Of a stretch of DNA of 64,000 bases, positions 1 to 11,556 are shown in pieces; position 1 is the first letter of the stretch, and the number at the start of each line of letters is the position of its first letter. A program made the position numbers and the translations under genes. The DNA is from Vitrella brassicaformis. Lineage: Eukaryota; Sar; Vitrellaceae. The stretch lies in the NCBI GenBank assembly GCA_001179505.1, contig CDMY01000484.1:1-64000 (forward strand). The letters run 5' to 3'. A model generated the notes under the pieces. The model was not told the origin of the DNA, searched no databases, and saw nothing but the letters and a program-made list of their open reading frames with translations.

Positions 1-403
1 AGCAGCCAAGCGAGCCATAACACGGACGGAAAAGCTGCCAGCGAGCTGAGTGGAAGAGGGTGTAGAATGGTGTGTATGCTGTCTGCGTAAGCGGACACTT
101 CTGCTTTTGTTTTCCGTACCTGATCCAGTCGCCTACTGCGATGATCCAATAGCATGTCGCTGGAGAGAGCTCGCCTTTGCTGGCTGGCGGCATGGGCACC
201 TTGCGCTTGCTCAAGCATGCATGAAAGGAAAACGGCCTGCATGATACATACATGCCTGAGACAAACGTATCGGTGTGCAACGACATACATGATGGATACC
301 ATTCCAGGCTTGGCATTTTAGCCTCTCCCAGCACAGGTGGCAGACCCAATAAGAGAGCGAATCCCAGGAGGAACAGCAGAAAGCTGCACACACGCATCTC
401 CAT
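1..403 (-). CDS. Open exon with hydrophobic N-terminus, runs off left edge
   Basis: Reading leftwards from an ATG at 403 the frame stays open to base 1 (about 134 codons). It begins MEMRVCSFLLFLLGFALLLG, which has the shape of a signal peptide or a single membrane helix, followed by a Cys-rich segment with no family I recognise. It is either the first exon of a separate secreted or membrane protein or one more membrane exon of the glucan synthase gene to its right, which is on the same strand and ends in membrane segments. A splice acceptor-like ATGCAG lies near 240, so the open frame may include intron sequence. I cannot choose between these readings. Confidence 0.3.
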   Translation of the reverse strand, partial: MEMRVCSFLLFLLGFALLLGLPPVLGEAKMPSLEWYPSCMSLHTDTFVSGMYVSCRPFSFHACLSKRKVPMPPASKGELSPATCYWIIAVGDWIRYGKQKQKCPLTQTAYTPFYTLFHSARWQLFRPCYGSLGC

Positions 404-907
404 CTGTGACCATGCAGAGTATCTTATCTATTATGGTAACCACATAATCCCGACAGAGGAGAGGATCACCACACTGCTTAGCGTCAGCCTCTCCGCGCTG
501 GCTGCTGTCGAAGGAACGTCTTGGCGCAGCATCGTGGAATTGGTCAGCAGCTGGCTCCCCTCTTCTGCTTCCTTCGTGGAATTGAGGAGCACGTTTCTGT
601 GCGACGACTTCTGACAAAACACATTTTACGATATGGACAGTATAACGTGTGCGTGCAGTCGTACATACACAATGCATTGATGAGGAACACTTCCTGAGCG
701 AGTTTACAAATCTCCGTACCTGCTGCTGCGCCATTGCTTCGGTACCAGTACTGTTGCCTTCCACGTGCCAGGCGGGGGGCAGCTTGCCCTGCAGCAGATC
801 CATCACCTGAATGTCGGGACGCATGCACGGATGAATTTACACACCGCACACATGGTCTTACATCCCGCGTGTGGCTCTGGCCAGGGGGGACCACTGGCAT
901 CGGAGCC

Positions 908-3900
908 TCAGGAGACGCAGAGGGGAGCCCTGTACAGGCCACAAGTACATGTATATGTTCTGTTGCAGCCGCTGTTCCCTTTACCCCCCGTTCCGGTGAT
1001 AGCGGTGAAAATGATTAGGTCAAGTAGGGCATAGGATATCAGGTGCTTCAAAGATTCACCCACGGCTGCACGACGTGCAGACGACGGGAGGGACCCTGGA
1101 AAGTCAGTGCACACATATGCATATAGGTACATACACGAATCTTTGCATCTACGCCTACCCTCAGGCATGTCAATGAAGTTAAATCCGACGAATATCGGGA
1201 AGCCGCTGGCCGCGAAAAATGAGTGCACCGTGGACAGCAAGATTAAGCACATCAAAAGCAAATACGCCGGAAGAGAGGAGCTGGCTGTGGTGCTGCTGCC
1301 ATAGAGGAAGTGCAAGCCCACGGCCGCGCTCGCCATCATTAAGAGGGATAGCGCCTGAGTAGCACACATAAAAGCATCCAGACATTTACTTGCGTCGATG
1401 TTACCTGCCCCACAAGCCCAGCGCAGAATAGCTTTTTGACTTGGACTCGCCTACTGGCAACGGCCCAACCGAGAGCAGACACACCTGACGTACGCAACAC
1501 ACTCGTATGAGCTCCTACTCCTTCTCTCCTGCAAACTCACCGTAGCAGAGTGCCCAGACAGAGAAAAGCACGGAGGGCAGCCAGCCATTGTGGAGAAAAG
1601 CATATGACTGAGGGGTGGACGATGTGAGTGCTGCAGGAAAGGTGTATGGAGAGAGGGACAAGGCCAATGCAAATATGATGTGGCCAGAGGCAGGCGCCAA
1701 ACAGTAGCCCACAAGTATCAACCAATTCCTGTACCAACATGGATAAAAAAGAGTGTATCACGCGTGTGTGCATGTGTATGGATGCAGCGAGCCTACCGTA
1801 CAGCCACCTCTCCTCCGAATGCCTGCCATGCCATCAGCTGCACCAGTGACTGACGTATGCTATGAGGGAAGGAACGGTCGATACTTGAGTGGTGCATGTC
1901 CTCTTCTCGGTGCTTGTTGTCTGCACACATTCAATTGTGCATTGTGCACGCACCGGGGATACAGGATGCGATGTAGATCCGCCCATTGTATGCTCTCACC
2001 TCCCTCCGGGATGTCTCCCTGCGAGCCACAATGCGGAGTACCGAAGCCGAATTGGTACAATGCATGTGCCTGCTTGACTACAGACGCCATGGTGACCTGC
2101 TTGTGCTTGTGGTGGCTGGGGCCGGGGGTGTTCTCCACAGACGTACCGTCATCTGACACGTTATCAAAGGGAAGGCACTTAACCTCTGACAACCTCACCG
2201 GGCCTTAACCTCACCTTGCCTTTTCTTCTGCCCCAGCATGGCGACCAGCCACGAAACGCTGCCCCTATCCCTCGTCTGCACTGGCGTATCAGGAGGCCCA
2301 GGCGCAGGGGATGCGACACCGCTATCGGGGGGGTCGGGGCCTTCTACCTCGGCCTCAGTGGCGGACGTGCTCTGCCTGCTCTTGGATGGCTGCATCTGCT
2401 CCAAGTGCTGAACCAACAGGTCATCTGTGACCCCCTCAGCGAATATCATCTCTTCCAGGTCCAGATCCGATTTGATGTCGTCAAGCTCACAGGGAATAGG
2501 GCACGAGCTAGGTCGGCATGTGTCGGCGGCTTCTTCAAACATCGGGTTTGCGATCGCCTGAGACACAGTATACATGCAATGTTCGTAACTGTGCCGCCTG
2601 CATTCTCACAGTTACAGGTGCGTCGTCCGCTGGAAAAGGAGTATTGACGACTGAATTGTCTCGATGAGCACAAATTGCAGACCTGACACACCATACGAAG
2701 GCGTGGTGCTACGTACAAAGGGATTAAACATACGCTCACTTGTACAGTCCGGCAAGCTGGTGCTGCCAGGGGCATAAAGGGAATGACGTGCTCACCGCCT
2801 CCTCAGCCATCTTCGATAGCTCGCTGTCAGACGCCGACATGGCTCGACGAATCGACGCTAACACACAAAATGAAGTGATGTACACCTACACCTTTACGTG
2901 ATGTGCACATACGCACCCTGAAGGCCCGCTCTCATGTCTGTATCGTCGACCACATCGCCCGTCTGGTCGCGAGCGGGAAAGTAGAAACCGGGTACCTTAC
3001 CTGTCACGACATACATTCAAAACAGCGCACACGCGCTTCCATCCGGCAACATGCAGACTACCGAGTCCTCCGACGAGCGAGGCGACCGCTACGCTGCCAT
3101 GCCATGCGAACTCGACATCGACGTAGCTACAAAGACAGACGAGCTCACGCACACATTTACATCTGTGTGTTGCGTACCCGAAAGGCTCGCTCCGTGACGG
3201 CATGATACAAAAGTCAGTGGCCCACTGCAGTGATGGAGGAGGCCGGAGAAAGTGAGCAGCCACATACAGACGACCTTCGAACGCACCGGATGACTGCGGA
3301 AACGCACCATTGTGCACAGATACATCCTCATACACCCGCTCTCACCTTCAGTCTTTCCAGCTTCCTGCGGGCGTATTCCCCGTATGCGTCGCCCACCGGC
3401 CCGATGCACACCAGCTGGGACAAGGGAAATGTATGCAGCATCCACCGAGCTACATCAGCTATTAGATCGATGCCCTTCTGGTGCACCCAGCGACCCACAA
3501 ACACCCAGACTTTTGCTCGAGGATTCACTACAAGGCCTACATTAAAGATACCCAAGAGCGTGGTGTGTGTGTTTAGTGTAGGCTGGACACACATGATCGA
3601 TCGGTTACTAGATACCTAGTTCTCTCTGCGCCAGCTCTTTGTTCTCGGCCTTCAGGACCATCAAGCGTACGCGTGAGGAGCGGCGGTCGTCAGTAGTCCA
3701 TACGGGCCGCTCCTGAGACAAGGCTCACTCGCGAATGGATGCGTGTGCAGTGTACTTGCATCTGTACCGATTCTGGAACAGGGTTCGGAATAGCATCCAC
3801 TCTTGCGAGCTGCTTTCGGAAAAGCGACATCGTTGCCCAGCTACGTACACACAAACGTACGCGAAGGTAGGTACATTCAAACGCATATGTACGTGGGTGT

Positions 3901-6900
3901 TGCTGTGTGCAGACGTACAGCTCATGTGCGTAAGGTGCCGATACGGCCGACACGCCAACCCCCCCTTGGTAGCGGCAGCAGTAACGAACGAGAGCGGACA
4001 GCATATTGAAATGACCTGTCCATAGAGATCCGTAGATACGCATATGCATGTATCATGAGGTGTGTCTGTACCATCGTGTACAGCGTATGTTTGTATGATC
4101 TTCTTTGGGAGCGCGAACATTGACGCCAAGCGATCTAACGCCTTGCTATTGGCCTGCTGAAAGATCTGTGCACACGTTGAAGCAGAGTGTTTACACATGA
4201 GTGCCTGCGTTCGTACGTGTATACCTCTCCCTGGTACTCGGCGTTATGTAGCACGACCATACAGGGCACTCTGCCGATGGGACGGCAGTAGAGAGGGGCT
4301 AAACCTGGACAGAAGCATTGATGTGTGGCGAAATAGACCTGTGCGATAGGCATGTGCGTGTGCATACGTGTGTACCGCTGTGATAGTCTGGGCAATGAAA
4401 GATGTCACAGAGTTCGCTCTCAGGAGGCAGAGGGATCACATTGTCTTGATGTAGCTGTTGAGAAGGCAAATGTGAATGTGAAACAAGTAAACGTACACAA
4501 CATACGACGATGTTAAGAGCAACTGACCTCCCTGTCTTTGTCCTTCCCGTCGCCTTTCACGTAGACCTGAGCACGTTCACACAGTACTGGTCCCACACGT
4601 TCACACAGGATGGGTTGCGGCCACCTGCATGATTGCGCCCACACATTGGTTCCACATGGAGAAGAACGTCAGAGCCCCGCGGGATGACAGACCATTAGGG
4701 TACACTGCACCCTTCCTGCATACATGCTATGTGCAGACCCTCACATGCGCATGACGCTGCGGGCCAATACGCACTTGCACATGGCCGAGAAGATGGGGTG
4801 CTCGCATCGTAGATAAATAACGTGTGTGCCTGTGGGCACACATAGATCGCCCAGGCACAGCAGGCATCACGCTACTTGTGCAAATACCGGGTGTACTGTG
4901 ACTCTCGGCGAGGCTCTCTCTGCGACAAGACCGTATACATAGACACTCAGTGCGTACACACTCATGTACCTATCTGTCGCGGGGTCGCTGCTGTTTGAGC
5001 TACCACGATGAGCATCCAGGTCCAGACCTGCATCAGACCAATACACGTGCAAACAAGCACCCTCCTCGTATGATGTATAGAGATGTACCAGGTCGCACGC
5101 TGGCATCGCCAGTTGTGCACGTGTTTTCGTAGCGCCATATCTTTATCATGTACTGATTATCTGTATCCGTGCGTGGATTCACAGAGAAGATGTGCATACG
5201 TTCGTACCCTCTACAGTGACTTTGACTGTCGGGCAGTATGGATCGAGTCGCCAGTCTGGGCCATATTCAACACCGCCGGCAGACGGGAAAACAAACACCA
5301 TATCACCTGCAAATTGAGTCGTGCATGACTTGATACACTCACATATATATTATGTCTGTGTGCTCAGGGAGTTGCGTACCAGGATGATGTCTGAGCATGA
5401 TGCCGATGACCTTTCCGAGTCCACCGGCATTGACAGAGACGCCCTTGTCGGGGATTTGGTGTTCTGCGTATGTATGTGTGTGTGCCATGTGCATGTCTAC
5501 GTATGCGTATGTGTTAATATGAGAATATGATACAGTGCATATGCTCTATACTGACCTATGCCGCTGATGAATATATTGTAGCGAGTGACTGGCGGCGGAA
5601 GCGAAGACGGACGAGCAGCTGACAGCATCCAGAAAACACCCAAAGATGTGAAATCCATAGAGATACGTAGGGTCTCTCGGTTCACATCTCTCGACAGGGC
5701 CGGACACGACAACGACGTTTGCCATTCTGCGGCAGTGGGCGACAAGCAAGACCACCATGGGGATCAGCAGGTGGAAACAGAAGCTGCCAGTGAGAAAAAT
5801 TCACATGTTGAAAATTTTCACATGCTGCCGTTCAGGCACACATGCAGATATATCAATCGCTCACAGCGTCATGACTCCTGTGTTGGACATGACGCTGGTC
5901 GACAAGTAGGCAGCAGACGTGTGCAGAATTACAGCCGACTCCTCGGGCACAGTCATGTCTGTGTAAACCCACATAGGTGTTAGTGAGGGTGGGCGTCTTT
6001 CCGTGTCGCACCTTTGATCCGTCCCTGCACGTCGACATAGACAAGCGCGTAGGCCTTTCCGCAGCCGCGGGAGCCCCAACGAGCTAGCGCCAGATTGCAG
6101 TACACTCCCTGTTCACAAGACAGATATATGCGTAGATATAATGTAGATACGTGATTATGCTGGTATGTGTGCGTACGCACTGGTGGAAGCTGGGTATCGA
6201 AGTTGTAGCGCATTGCCGCTTCCTGCCCGAAATTGACCACTAGCCACCTGAACACCATGTTCATACGTTCTCACGAATACCCCGCATGTGTACTCTGGAT
6301 GATAACGAACCCCTTGTTCCACGGCGGCTGGTCATTGCCGCGACCAAATGACAGAAGGTTCTGTGCGGACATGTATCCATGTAGAGGTATGTACTGATGG
6401 ATACGTGTGTGCAAACCTTTTCAACGCCGGGCCTCCCGTGTTTCGGATGCAGAGGCATGTACTGGTTCACGTTGTGCAACGACACATGGTCCCTAAGCTC
6501 GGCACGCCAACCTACATGTGTGAAGACGGAGACGTACACGGCCATTGTCATATGTAGAGACACACAAAGAATGTAAGCATATACCTGCCATGTTCCCGAT
6601 CATGGGTAGCTTGTGCTCGCAGTTGAAGTGAAGCCCATCGTCGTGAAAAGTAGGTGTCATGTCCCAGCCACGCAAACGAGAACTAACACACAGTCCAGGC
6701 ACGTGAATCAGCCATGTCTTAATGTGAAGCAAACCGTATGTCCTGCCACTTGAGTGGATTGCCCCCGGTGTCGATTTCATCATAATCCATGCAGGTGACC
6801 CTCTGTGTACCGCCCACATCAGTCCTGTAGACACATACAATACAAATGCTCAGCACCACATTTGTATTCGATGCGCACCTGGGTGGTCCGACCCAGCCAT

Positions 6901-9511
6901 GCGTCTCTTCTATGCGCCCATCTGGTAGGCGAATATATTGGCGGGACCACTCGTAGGAAGACAGCACTCTGTGTTCGAAGGCATGTACACCCCGTGTATG
7001 TGAAGTGGATTCTCCGTGTACGTCAGTGTGCGCACCGTGGTGTGCCGTAGGGCATAGCAAGAGTGAAGACATTAGCGAGGGCCCACAGATTGGGGTGATT
7101 GTAGCTTGTAAGCGCGTCAAGCTGAGCGTATGTACTTGACCTGTCTGCATCCACTCTCCGTGTACAAGCATCGGTACACCCACCTCACATGCGTCCAGAA
7201 GCGTGATATTTTCATGCTTTTTCCGCTGAATTTGCGAATCGCCGAAATCTGCGTATGCACGAATACATGTCAGGGCACGCGTACACGTGTATATTTGCAT
7301 GGCTGAGCCGATACACCTGTGTCAGCTGATTCTCTGAGTGTCATTTTCGACAGCCTAGTTGATGAAAGGTCAGAGAAAGCGATGCCTGAACGTGCATAGC
7401 TGAGAACGCACGCGTTTGAGACTCATGTGCGTGTCTACCCAGGTGTATTCGGCTGGATATTTCTGGACTGGCACTGGCCTTGCCTAGCCGAAGCTGCACG
7501 CATACACATACCCGTAATTCTGCATACGTGTGCATATTGTGTGGCTTCACCATACGTACGGATCACGCAATATGCCATACCTCGGCGTTCGGCAACTTGC
7601 ACGCGATTGGTGGCCTATGCATGAACTGGAGTCTCTCGTTGTCATGGTTTGTCACGAAAAGCAAAGCACTGTCGTACGCCAGGAAGTTCGCACGACCTGC
7701 ATCGCTCACGTCGAGGGCATGAATGGAATGAATACAGGAGAATGATCGTATGTCTGTGTGGGCGTATGCGCACGGACCGGAGAAAGGGAGCATGGCTGGC
7801 GGCGACAAGTACTGTGGCAGATACTTCAGTGGTGGGCACTCCGACGGATGCTGGCCCTGTGTGTAGCGTCGTCGTACAAATATTATTAACAGAGGTTCAG
7901 TGTGTATATGGGTGTGTATGCAAACCTGTGCCAACCGGGTCCTATGACACAGTGTCAGCCCCGTAATGCGCTCACTCCAGTCGAAGAAGGTCACTTGACC
8001 CAGACGCGAATAGTCAGTATAACGGAGACCGGCCTAATGTATACGGTCACAGACAAATGAGGACGCCTCACACATGTGTGCGCACCTTCGGCCGTGGATC
8101 TGACACTTCTAGCAGCAGCCTTGGTCGCGCCTTGTCGGTGCATGGGGGAAATGACACCCCAGCCGAGGTACGTGCCACAATGTCGGCTGTCGTGCATGTG
8201 CCAGTGGAACGGATCCCTACATGTTTTTACGTCTTTGAATGGGCATACCTCTGACCACTGGTGCTTTTAGTGTGCAGTCATTGAGACCGAAGAGCTCTTC
8301 CAAATCTTCATCCCACATGTGCTTGGCTGAAACACAGTCAGACGCAGACGTGCGTTTGCAAAATATATACACACACGTACGGACCTGCGTCAACACGGAA
8401 GCCGCTGATACCGAGCTCAAGCAGTTCTCGAATGACCCTGCGTTGCAGCGATCGCACCTGCACGCAAGATCTGAAATTGTGACGTGCTAAATGTACACAC
8501 ATGCGTCAGTGTACATTGGGAGAGGCGGTCTTCAGGTCCGGAAGCCCCAACAGGCTGACACAGCATCGCACCAGAAACGTTGTGTCCTCGCATCCAATTG
8601 CGCGCGTGCAACAATTGCCTGCAGTCTTTGATCTTGACGGGATCGATGTCACTCGGAGGAATGTAGTCCATGCTGTGTGTTTACAGACGTGCACACACAG
8701 CTGTGTGCGCGCGCAGCCATACACACGTATGTCATGCAGCAAAATACGAACCTGCAGTCATGAAAGTCGTTTCCGGTCAGATTGAGGTCAGGATAAGACA
8801 GCAAAGGGGAGCATGTCCGGGCCTGTACACACACGGCAGAATACATGTGAAAAATACGCATCTGCATATGCCCGCGCCTTCGGATCGTATATCTTCTGTT
8901 CCGGCCTGCATGGGACAATCCGGAAATGATCGGCAGCATCCGTATCGCAACATTGAAACGCTGCCAGGTTGTTCAGCACAACGTCAGCTATTATCTGCAA
9001 GTATACACAAGTGTACGTACACTTGTACGCAGCCACATGTATGTGTACCTGAATGCCCACATCAGCGCACTTCTCTACAGCCCTTCTGAGCGCCTCCACA
9101 TCGCCACTCCGGGACGTGAGATTGTAAGATATTGGCTGGTACCTTTCCCACCTACAGACATGCAAGAAACAAGAACACACACGTACCATGCATAAGTCTG
9201 ACAACTACATCAGATACCATGGGTAGCTGATGGTCTCGCCAGTGGCCGACGCGATTCCCTCGAGAGGCGGCAACGAGCGATGACTGTGCACCGGAGACAC
9301 CTGAACAGGTAATAGTGGGACACGTCTTCGAAGAGAAGACTATTACCTGGACGGCCTTCCACCCATCTGTGGCAAGCCCAGGGCACTCGGTGGCTATGTC
9401 GTCATAGGGCCACTCAAACAGTTGCAGCACAGCCCCTTCCCAGTAACAAAAGACAGGAAAGACACATACGTGAAACAGCACCAATTGTAAGAGCAGCAAC
9501 AGGGCCTCCAT
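908..9511 (-). CDS. Alpha-1,3-glucan synthase-like protein (GH13 + GT5 + membrane segments)
   Basis: The family (fungal Ags1/Mok1) makes alpha-1,3-glucan at the cell surface: an outer GH13 amylase-like domain, a GT5 glycogen-synthase-like domain and a multi-span membrane domain. Exon 1 starts at ATG 9511 with a signal peptide (MEALLLLLQLVLFHVCVFPV) followed by LQLFEWPYDDIATEC, a GH13 opening. Splicing 9346-9301 gives VQ-VSP, and the next junction gives PWWERYQPISY. Further exons carry ADVVLNN, GFRVDA at 8403-8386 (nucleophile region) continuing as AKHMW after an intron, and FVTNHDNER at 7658-7632. GVYCNL and a CGK motif near 6.1 kb mark the amylase C-domain. The GT5 part follows with VLHNAEYQG (4253-4230), VWVFVGRWVHQKG (about 3.5 kb) and MPSRSEPFG (3204-3178). 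A linker near 2.2-2.6 kb leads to hydrophobic exons at 1.7-1.5 kb and 1.36-0.95 kb. Introns are short and many. The 3' end is not fixed and may lie left of 908. The domain order is seen; the enzymatic product is inferred from the family. Confidence 0.85.
9007..9026. repeat. 20-bp perfect palindrome in a glucan synthase intron
   Basis: ACAAGTGTACGTACACTTGT is a perfect 20-bp palindrome inside the intron that follows the exon ending in VGIQ (about 9.05 kb) and precedes the exon beginning IIADVVLNN. Several other introns of this gene are rich in alternating TAC/GTA/CA/TG sequence. Confidence 0.75.
9301..9346 (-). repeat. Intron 1 of the glucan synthase gene, built as an inverted repeat
   Basis: This 46-nt intron has GT at 9346-9345 and AG at 9302-9301; removal joins the amylase opening to VSPVHSH in frame. 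CAGGTAATAGT at 9306-9316 is the exact reverse complement of ACTATTACCTG at 9339-9349, so an 11-bp inverted repeat spans nearly the whole intron and includes the last exon bases. The transcript could fold into a hairpin that brings donor and acceptor together. Confidence 0.7.
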
Positions 9512-9621
9512 GTTCTTCTTAGACGAACCCGTATGGAAAAAACAGGGAATCGGGAAAAGACGGTTTATTTCCATTTATTTCTGATGTTCTCAGCTGCATC
9601 TTTCCTCTCGACTCAAACGAA

Positions 9622-10072
9622 GTCTTGTCATTTGCATGGTCTCTCTGCCTGAAGTAGCCCATCACGTGTCGTTGCCCGCCATGTCTTTTCTTTTGCGTGT
9701 GCATGGTTACGCGTGTGGTTATACTTCGGCGTGCCTCTATGCATTGAGACCAGACTCTTGTCATTCATGCATCGATGCTGCCTCCTGTCCGTGTGTGGGA
9801 CCCTTCTTGCCTCTCTCTGTCTTGCTTGCTTCCCCTGCCTTCCCCCTGCCTTCCCCCTGCCTTTCATGTCCTCGTGCTCGAGTGCTTGGTGGTAGGGGTG
9901 AAGCGGCTGGTGATGTCTTGTCATTGGTGTGGTCTCTTCTGTGCGGTAGCCTATCACGTGTGGTCGCTGCGCCACCATGCCCTTTCTTTTGTGTGTGTAT
10001 GCATAATGCCACGCGTGTGGTTAGACTTCGGCGTGCCTCTCTGTTGCGACCATACTCATGCCATTTCAGCCA
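9622..10072 (+). repeat. Diverged direct repeat, two copies of about 150 bp
   Basis: Copies lie at about 9622-9770 and 9915-10072. They share, in order, a GTCTTGTCATT start, a TGGTCTCT block, TAGCCYATCACGTGT, CTTTTGYGTGTG, ACGCGTGTGGTTA and ACTTCGGCGTGCCTCT. The spacer is a pyrimidine-rich stretch with repeated CCTTCCCCCTG. They are probably an old tandem duplication of a dispersed repeat. Confidence 0.7.
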
Positions 10073-10137
10073 GTGCCGCATGTCTGTCTGTGTCTTTATC
10101 ACCGCGGCGGGGCTCCCTACTCTAGCTGCTGTCAGTG

Positions 10138-10211
10138 AGGCTTGGCGGGTCATGACGCCGACGCGGGGGACGCCCCGCTAGGCGTCATGATGCATGCATG
10201 GCGCCAAGCCT
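10138..10211. repeat. Three nested inverted repeats (cruciform-like)
   Basis: AGGCTTGGCG at 10138-10147 pairs exactly with CGCCAAGCCT at 10202-10211. Inside it, TCATGACGCC at 10150-10159 pairs exactly with GGCGTCATGA at 10181-10190. In the loop GCGGGG pairs with CCCCGC. The outer right arm is separated by a short ATGCATGCAT tract. This could be a cruciform-forming site or the remains of a small foldback element. Confidence 0.7.
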
Positions 10212-11556
10212 TGACACTGCCTTCTGTCTTCCTCTGCCAGCCCAGCCAGGACTCCCTCTGCATGTGACTGCCACTGCCTATCGACTTAGATCACACCGTG
10301 CTGCCCACTGATCCACTACTATACATGCTGGCCGCTAACTCTGTGGAGTGTGTCACGAAGGGAACGATATAATGGACAACATGCAAAGATATGAGACTCA
10401 GTGCTGTGTGAAGGGATGGAGCGCACCTTAGGTATCGTCTATCATATGTTGCAGGGCCTCATGGCCTGACTGGCTGTTTCCTTCTCTCTCCCTTTGCTAT
10501 CTTCCTGGCTTCCTTGCAGATGGGTCCCGTGTGTATATGGTGGTGTACTCATGTGATTGGCTGCTTGTTGCTTTGGTGGCTCAGAGGGCGCTCATTTTTC
10601 TACTTCCCCCTTCTGGCTTCGGTACACTTGCCATGGCTCTTGCTGGGCGACAGCGCTCGTTCTTGTGTATGTAGCCGGAATCGGTGTTTGTCAACGCTCT
10701 ATAAGGCAGCCAGTGCTCTCTGTTGCCATCTGCTTGTCCGCCGGTGCTAGTGTAGGGAGGGGTAGACAGGCCGTGTGCATGCTTTGCATGTACATGCTGC
10801 TAGTTTAGTGCGTGAGACGACAGGATCCCTCCGGGGTTACAGACACGAGTCTCGTTAAACACAATAACCAACCAACCAAACGTGAAGCACGAAGACTTTT
10901 TGACGCATTGCGTGTCTGTAGTAGTGCAAGCAACACGATCGGGGTCTTTGCATCAGTGTCGGTAGCTCCTGAGGAGGTATTTGCTTGCTTTCACTCTGAC
11001 GGTTGCCAACTCTATTGACATTGCTAAGGTGATTCACAATTGGTGATTAATCAATTGAATCACTTGGATCACTTATGGATGAATCATATAAACAATTCTA
11101 TAATGTGAATCGGACGAAGGTCGATGATGAAGGGCGACACAAAGTGTCTGGCCGGCTGGGAGGTCGGCTGGAGGTCACTTTCTTCTGGAGGAGGTATGCC
11201 AGAAGTTCACAAATGGGGGGAGCGGTATGCAGGTATACCGAGTCAGGATTTGCCACAGGAACTGAACAAGGGGCCGAAGGGAACAAGTGCATTCACGGAG
11301 TCTCATCCCCTCACGAGTGAATGCAATAAGGTTCAGAGACAAACAGATATCCCTGTACCCTTATTCTCAGCAGCTTCCCATATACACAAGTAGACGCAGA
11401 ATGAGAGATTACAGACCAAGACAGGGCCACAGACAGCCACTAAGATATCTAATGGAGTGCAGGTACAGGTGGAAAAAAGTATGTACAGGTACAAAACAGA
11501 TAAGACACAACACTCGACAGATACAAGACTTGTCCACATGTCTGCCTACACACGGG

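Larger units (their letters stand above)
9512..11556. other. Intergenic region, repeats only
   Basis: No convincing coding exon is seen between the 5' end of the glucan synthase gene and the 3' end of the GT64-GT34 gene. The region holds two diverged direct repeat copies (9622-9770 and 9915-10072), a nested inverted repeat (10138-10211), pyrimidine-rich low-complexity sequence, and an AT-richer patch near 11.03-11.10 kb with imperfect palindromes of GTGATTCA/TGAATCAC. Open frames here have no recognisable family features. Confidence 0.6.
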
